64,000 nt of DNA from JAGVPT01 sp963827085. Its GTDB lineage: Bacteria; Bacteroidota; Ignavibacteria; UBA10030; UBA8401. Made by a program: the position numbers and the translations under genes. The stretch covers positions 372,001 through 436,000 of the forward strand of contig CAWGZY010000003.1 in NCBI GenBank assembly GCA_963827085.1, given 5' to 3'. Of this stretch, positions 59,740 through 64,000 are shown in pieces; position 1 is the stretch's first letter; every line of letters begins with the position of its first letter. The notes beneath the pieces were generated by a model. It saw only the letters and a list, made by a program, of their open reading frames with translations, was not told the DNA's origin and did no database searches.

Positions 59740-61812
59740 TTACACGGAGCGATAGATAAAAAAGAAGACCATCACCCCGAACAACACAAATGCAATATAT
59801 GTTTGCACGCGTCCGGTTTGAATTTTCCTGAGCACCAGTCCGAATAACCCGGTGAGGTATGCGAGAGAATTCACCACGCCATCGACAACGATGCTGTCGA
59901 ACCTGCCGCTTGCAAAAGATGTCAGCCGCGTTACCGAAGCGACGCCGTTCACAATACCGTCGATCACCTTGCTATCGAACCACGCCAAAACTCGGGAAAG
60001 CCCGACAGTGCCCGCAACAACAGTCGCCTGGTACAATTCGTCGAAGTACCACTTGTTGATAAGAAATGAATGGACGGGAGATAGCGCTTTCGCAATTGAT
60101 TCCGCGTTGATCTTCTTCCAGTAATACGTCGCAAAGGCGAGAAGAATCCCGAGCCCGGCTATCGACAAAGACAAATACATCGCGGTGAAATGCGCGTTGT
60201 GGACCGCTTCTTCAAACATCTGTGAAGACGCAGCCGCAACAGCATTTGGCACAACGCTCATCGGCCGTTCGACCGCGTGGAAAAACCAACCGCTCGAGGC
60301 ACCGAACGGGTTGAAGCTGTAGAAGGCGAAGAACGACAAACATGCAAGAACGATAAGCGGGATGGTCATGGGCTTCGGTGATTCATGAAGATGCTCGAAT
60401 CGTGAGGCGTCTTTATGGTCTCCTAAAAATGTGAGGATAACAAGACGGAACATGTAGAACGCAGTCAATCCGGCGACCAAAAACCCGATCATCGGTATGA
60501 GCGTATGGCCGGTGAGATTCCCAAACGCGAGCGTACCCACCAAGATTTCATCCTTACTCAAGAAGCCCGATGTGAACGGGACCCCGGAAATTGCCAGCGT
60601 GTAAACGACAAAAGCCCAAAAAGTAATCGGCATCTTCTTTTTCAGCCCGCCCATGTTACGGATGTCCTGCGCGTCGGTGTGATGGTCGTTCTGATGATGA
60701 AGCGCATTGTGCATTGCATGAATAACCGAGCCCGACGCCAAAAATAATCCAGCCTTGAACGCGGCGTGAGTAACTAAATGGAAAAACCCTGCCGTATAGG
60801 CGCCGACTCCCAATCCCATCACCATGTACCCAAGCTGGCTTACGGTCGAATAGGCAAGGACTTTCTTGATGTCGTTCTGGGCGATGGCGATTGTCGCCGC
60901 GATGAACGCCGTGATAGCTCCGATGTAAGCGATGAACACCAGCGCGTCGGCAGTCATCAGGGGGAATGCCCGTGCGATGAGATAGACGCCGGCCGCAACC
61001 ATCGTAGCGGCGTGAATCAAAGCGCTGACCGGGGTGGGGCCTTCCATCGCGTCCGGGAGCCAGACATGCAGCGGGAATTGCGCCGATTTTCCTATCGCTC
61101 CGCAGAAAATCAAGATGCCCGCAGCGGTCAGCCACGGGTTGCTGTCGAACGGAATATGTCCGCTTGCAATAGCGGAAAAAATCCCTTCGAATGTCAATGT
61201 GTGAAAATTCGCCCACAGAATGTTGATGCCGATAAACATGCCGACATCGCCGATGCGGTTGACGATGAACGCTTTCATCGACGCGTCAGATGCGGACTTC
61301 TTTTCATACCAATGGCCGATGAGCAAATAGGAACTGATGCCGACAAGTTCCCAGAACACGTACATCATGAAAAAATTATTCGTGATGACGATCCCGAGCA
61401 TCGAGAAGGAGAAAAAACCGAGATAGGCAAAATAGCGCGAATAGCGGATGTCGCCGCTCATGTAGGCGGTTGAAAACACATGGACGAGAAAGCTGATGAG
61501 CGTAACAACAACCAACATGATCGCCGTAATATTATCGATCATGATGCCGAGGTCGAGTTTTAACCGCCCGATGCCGGCGACGGTTTTGAAATCGACCCAT
61601 GTAAACGTGTAGTTCAGCAGTTCGTCATGATAAAAAATAAGCTTTGCGAAAAGAATACCGAGAGATGTCAGCAGCGCGAGGCCCAGAATCGATGTCGCGA
61701 CCACGTCTCCCTGCCGGGGAAGTTTTTTCCCGAAGAAAATCAGAAGCAAAAAACTGAGCAGCGGCAATAGGAGAATAACAGTCGCAAGCTGAAGCAGTAA
61801 TTCTTGAGTCAT
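59740..61812 (-). CDS. nuoL: NADH-quinone oxidoreductase subunit L
   Basis: 690 residues. It has the antiporter-like core and a C-terminal extension with the long lateral helix that spans NuoM and NuoN. Blocks: MYVFWELVGISSYLLIGHWYEKKSASDASMKAFIVNRIGDVGMFIG, QFPLHVWLPDAMEGPTPVSALIHAATMVAAGVYLI and KVLAYSTVSQLGYMVMGLGVGAY. The His/Asp-rich insert NALHHQNDHHTDAQD (about 370-385) is typical of Bacteroidota-type NuoL. Length and final membrane helix are complete. Confidence 0.96.
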   Translation of the reverse strand: MTQELLLQLATVILLLPLLSFLLLIFFGKKLPRQGDVVATSILGLALLTSLGILFAKLIFYHDELLNYTFTWVDFKTVAGIGRLKLDLGIMIDNITAIMLVVVTLISFLVHVFSTAYMSGDIRYSRYFAYLGFFSFSMLGIVITNNFFMMYVFWELVGISSYLLIGHWYEKKSASDASMKAFIVNRIGDVGMFIGINILWANFHTLTFEGIFSAIASGHIPFDSNPWLTAAGILIFCGAIGKSAQFPLHVWLPDAMEGPTPVSALIHAATMVAAGVYLIARAFPLMTADALVFIAYIGAITAFIAATIAIAQNDIKKVLAYSTVSQLGYMVMGLGVGAYTAGFFHLVTHAAFKAGLFLASGSVIHAMHNALHHQNDHHTDAQDIRNMGGLKKKMPITFWAFVVYTLAISGVPFTSGFLSKDEILVGTLAFGNLTGHTLIPMIGFLVAGLTAFYMFRLVILTFLGDHKDASRFEHLHESPKPMTIPLIVLACLSFFAFYSFNPFGASSGWFFHAVERPMSVVPNAVAAASSQMFEEAVHNAHFTAMYLSLSIAGLGILLAFATYYWKKINAESIAKALSPVHSFLINKWYFDELYQATVVAGTVGLSRVLAWFDSKVIDGIVNGVASVTRLTSFASGRFDSIVVDGVVNSLAYLTGLFGLVLRKIQTGRVQTYIAFVLFGVMVFFFIYRSV

Positions 61813-61868
61813 AAAGAAGGAGTCAAAGATGAATTTATGAATGCAGCATCAAGACGTGCAAATGTCGC

Positions 61869-62183
61869 TCACTCTCTCATTGAATCTATTTCGTCTACAT
61901 TCACGGTGTTAAACTGTTGATAGATGTTCAGAACAATCGCCAGCGCGACAGCTGCCTCGCACGCTGCAAGAATAATCACAAAGATCGACGCCATTTGTCC
62001 GTCGAGGTTCATTGTGCCGTAGCGGCCGAAAGCGATAAAATTAATATTGGCTGAATTGAGTATTAATTCTATTCCCATCAGCACCATAATCGCGTTACGC
62101 CGCGTGACAACGGCATAGACGCCGAAGGAAAAAAGAATGGCGCTGATGAACAGGAAGTGCAGTAGCGATACGTGAATGAGCAT
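61869..62183 (-). CDS. nuoK: NADH-quinone oxidoreductase subunit K
   Basis: 104 residues with three membrane helices. The conserved Glu residues of the NuoK proton path are in MVLMGIELILNSANINFIAF and LAACEAAVALAIVLNIYQ. It lies 56 bp upstream of nuoL. Confidence 0.95.
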   Translation of the reverse strand: MLIHVSLLHFLFISAILFSFGVYAVVTRRNAIMVLMGIELILNSANINFIAFGRYGTMNLDGQMASIFVIILAACEAAVALAIVLNIYQQFNTVNVDEIDSMRE

Positions 62184-62188
62184 TGCTT

Positions 62189-62223
62189 TCAGTATTCAGT
62201 GATCAGTAATCAGTAATCAGTAT
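62189..62223. repeat. 7-bp-periodic CAGTNNN repeat between nuoJ and nuoK
   Basis: CAGTATT-CAGTGAT-CAGTAAT-CAGTAAT-CAGTATC in the gap between nuoJ and nuoK. It is the same unit as the array at 21348. Confidence 0.6.
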
Positions 62224-62268
62224 CTTGAGATACCAAACTTAAAACTTAAAGCTAATAACTTACAACTT

Positions 62269-62802
62269 TTAACTTCCCCGTTTCCGCTCACGCCGTGCAA
62301 TCATCGCGGCACCAAGCATGGCGACGAGGAGCACAACGGAAGCAACCTCGAAGGGAAGAAGGTATGTTGTCATCAATGCTCTGCCAATACTGACAGCAGT
62401 GGTCGGCGGCACTTCAACGTTTGTCCCTGCCTGGGCCGGCCAATCGGTGATCCAGAAAATGCCGCATAATGTCCCCACGAGAATTGCAACCAGGATTGAA
62501 GCCGGCAGCACACGCAGCGTCCCGGTTTTCATTTCCACACCGATCACTTTGGTCGTCAACATAACACCGAACAAGATCAGGACGAGGATGCCGCCGACGT
62601 AGACGAGCACCTGCGTTACTGCGATGAAATCAGCGTTCAGCATCACATAGAGCCCGGCAACTCCGAAAAAAGTAAACATCAACGAGAACGCCGAATGAAT
62701 AATATTCCTGGAGAACACAACAATTGCCGCAGAGACGATCGTAATGAAGGCAAAGAAGTAAAATATAATGTCAAAAAGCGTAAGCGATGAGAGTTGATCC
62801 AT
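62269..62802 (-). CDS. nuoJ: NADH-quinone oxidoreductase subunit J
   Basis: 177 residues with about five membrane helices. The conserved part is HSAFSLMFTFFGVAGLYVMLNADFIAVTQVLVYVGGILVLILFGVML, containing the pi-bulge helix region of complex I. It starts 2 bp after the nuoI stop. Slightly extended between helices 4 and 5. Confidence 0.94.
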   Translation of the reverse strand: MDQLSSLTLFDIIFYFFAFITIVSAAIVVFSRNIIHSAFSLMFTFFGVAGLYVMLNADFIAVTQVLVYVGGILVLILFGVMLTTKVIGVEMKTGTLRVLPASILVAILVGTLCGIFWITDWPAQAGTNVEVPPTTAVSIGRALMTTYLLPFEVASVVLLVAMLGAAMIARRERKRGS

Positions 62803-62804
62803 AC

Positions 62805-63425
62805 TTATTCTGGTTTTTGCTGTGAACCTTCCGGCTGGGGAGCGGCGGTCGGCGCCTGCGCAGCAGCTTTGGCATCGGCGGCGGCTTTTGCCGCGGCTGC
62901 AGCAGCCGCCTTTTTCGCGGCGGCTTCTTCTTCCATTTTTTTTGCCTTTGCTTTTGCGGTCTCAATCTCAGCGGGCGTCATCGTGCTGAAACTGTAAATC
63001 AAATTATGACGGTCAAATTCCGAAAACTCGTAGACGTCGGTCATCTTGATGCATTCAGTCGGACATGGATAGACGCATAATCCGCAATAGCAGCATTTCG
63101 CGATGTCGATGTCAAACACAGGAACATGGAGACGCTTCTTTTGTCCGGTGGACGTCGTACCTAAATTATCTTCGGGAGTCGATTTTATTGTTTCGATGGA
63201 AATGCAATCCACGGGGCATGCCATTGAACACTGGTCGCAGCCGATGCAGTCGTCCATATTCACATACAGCCGGTTGCGGGCGCGTTCAGGCAATTTCATC
63301 TTCACGGTCGGATATTGGATCGTCACCGCTTTCGTGAACAGATGCTTGAACGTAATACGCATCCCGATCCCTACGGTTCTGATGCCCTTATAAATATTGC
63401 CAAAATATTCTACAACGGGATTCAT
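62805..63425 (-). CDS. nuoI: NADH-quinone oxidoreductase subunit I with Ala/Lys-rich tail
   Basis: 206 residues. Two 4Fe-4S clusters: C60-x2-C63-x2-C66-x3-C70 (DDCIGCDQCSMACP) and C111-x2-C114-x2-C117-x3-C121 (CCYCGLCVYPCP), which pass electrons toward quinone. After the conserved core, about 50 C-terminal residues form an alanine/lysine-rich, low-complexity helix-like tail (KAKAKKMEEEAAAKKAAAAA then AQAPTAAPQPEG). That tail is not part of the usual NuoI and its function is unknown. Confidence 0.94.
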   Translation of the reverse strand: MNPVVEYFGNIYKGIRTVGIGMRITFKHLFTKAVTIQYPTVKMKLPERARNRLYVNMDDCIGCDQCSMACPVDCISIETIKSTPEDNLGTTSTGQKKRLHVPVFDIDIAKCCYCGLCVYPCPTECIKMTDVYEFSEFDRHNLIYSFSTMTPAEIETAKAKAKKMEEEAAAKKAAAAAAAKAAADAKAAAQAPTAAPQPEGSQQKPE

Positions 63426-63442
63426 TCGTTCCTCTTAATTCA

Positions 63443-63461
63443 AAAGGTGTCGGACACCTTT
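63443..63461. repeat. AAAGGTGT-CGG-ACACCTTT palindrome
   Basis: A perfect 8-bp inverted repeat in the 39-bp gap between nuoH and nuoI, followed by TCTTTTACCAAAC. A related palindrome GAGGTGACGGACACCTC and TTACCAAAC lie within the MITE at 36362-36490, so these are copies of one repeat core. Confidence 0.6.
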
Positions 63462-63464
63462 CTT

Positions 63465-63998
63465 TTACCAAACCAAAACTAACCCAAGCCCAAGCACACA
63501 GGCAAACGCAAACGGCGTCAATACTTTCCACGAAATGTACATCAACTGGTCAACACGAAGCCGGGGAAGCGTCCAGCGAAGCCAGATATTCAAACAGACA
63601 AAGAGCATGCCTTTCGAAATAAACCAGAATGAGCTCCACCAGGGACCGGTCATGAGAGATTTGAAAGGACTCGCCCAGCCTCCGAAAAAAAGGACCGTCG
63701 CAACTGCGGAGACGGCGAAAAGATTCGCGTATTCTGCCAGATAAAAAATCGCAAACTTCATTCCGCTGTATTCGGTCATATATCCCTGCACGAGTTCGGA
63801 TTCCGCCTCGGGAATATCGAACGGCGTCCGGTTAACTTCTGCCATCGAGGAGATATAGTAGACGACAAATAAGATCAGCATCAACGGGATGACGATAAGC
63901 TTCTTCATGAGGGGAAGCGTACCTCCGAGAATCATCCAGTGCATAATGCCGCCGGTTTGGATGGCGCTCAATTCCTGAAGGCTCATCGTTCCTGCGAG
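63465..63998 (-). CDS. nuoH: NADH-quinone oxidoreductase subunit H, C-terminal part (5' cut by window edge)
   Basis: The 177 visible residues lack the N-terminal half; the frame is open through the window end. The quinone-site loop TPFDIPEAESELVQGYMTEYSGMKFAIFYLAEYANLF and the end LRWTLPRLRVDQLMYISWKVLTPFAF identify NuoH, which forms the quinone chamber with NuoB and NuoD. It leads the nuoH-N order seen here; earlier nuo genes lie outside. Confidence 0.96.
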   Translation of the reverse strand, partial: LAGTMSLQELSAIQTGGIMHWMILGGTLPLMKKLIVIPLMLILFVVYYISSMAEVNRTPFDIPEAESELVQGYMTEYSGMKFAIFYLAEYANLFAVSAVATVLFFGGWASPFKSLMTGPWWSSFWFISKGMLFVCLNIWLRWTLPRLRVDQLMYISWKVLTPFAFACVLGLGLVLVW

Positions 63999-64000
63999 CA

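Overview
The window reads as one chromosomal segment of a Gram-negative bacterium of the Bacteroidota/Ignavibacteriota (FCB) type. Evidence for this: lipid A genes (lpxB, lpxK), a rotary-type Nuo complex I, a TonB-like protein, DUF4922 plus AmpG and a BadF-type kinase, and KamA and archaemetzincin homologues. The placement is inferred from gene content, not from a marker search. No rRNA, tRNA, CRISPR array, phage or intact transposase was seen. Most genes are core metabolism on the minus strand; the accessory interest lies in one small operon and in the intergenic DNA.

Layout. 1-4640 (+): 3'-part of a sensor kinase, its sigma-54 activator partner, an archaemetzincin, a HIT protein and isocitrate dehydrogenase. 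4859-6748 (-): dnaG. 7732-11800 (-): a compact operon with its own promoter and terminator: a 26-residue peptide, two Ddl-like ATP-grasp ligases, a GNAT acetyltransferase and lysine 2,3-aminomutase. This is the best candidate for an undescribed pathway. 11973-16694: recG, then an ECF sigma/anti-sigma pair divergent from a TonB-like gene. 17018-24215 (-): gpsA, plsY, a deformylase-like gene, ispD, queA and ppdK. 24286-35348 (-): a tightly packed run starting with a membrane-anchored GH2-like protein that lacks both catalytic glutamates, then smc, a HAD phosphatase, an ICMT-like methyltransferase, lpxB, a DUF374 acyltransferase, lpxK and a C26 amidotransferase.

35547-47587 (-): tpiA, gatB, sucC and pruA, then a probable muropeptide-recycling cluster (DUF4922, SpoIID/LytB, AmpG, BadF-type kinase) and a glycosyltransferase. 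47754-52777 (-): clpB, a small membrane protein and dnaK, the last with a well-formed sigma-54 promoter. 53096-56470 (+): M28 peptidase, birA and coaX, ending in a strong terminator. 56573-64000 (-): nuoH(partial)-I-J-K-L-M-N.

The intergenic DNA is rich in small mobile repeats. Four short non-coding elements share ends close to GGTAGTGTCTCAGTTT and carry 8-bp target duplications. Two of them sit in tandem on one target, and two supply the last base of a neighbouring stop codon (dnaG, gatB). Other repeats are a composite palindromic element in two copies, a second TIR-like family, and 7-bp-periodic repeats at four sites.
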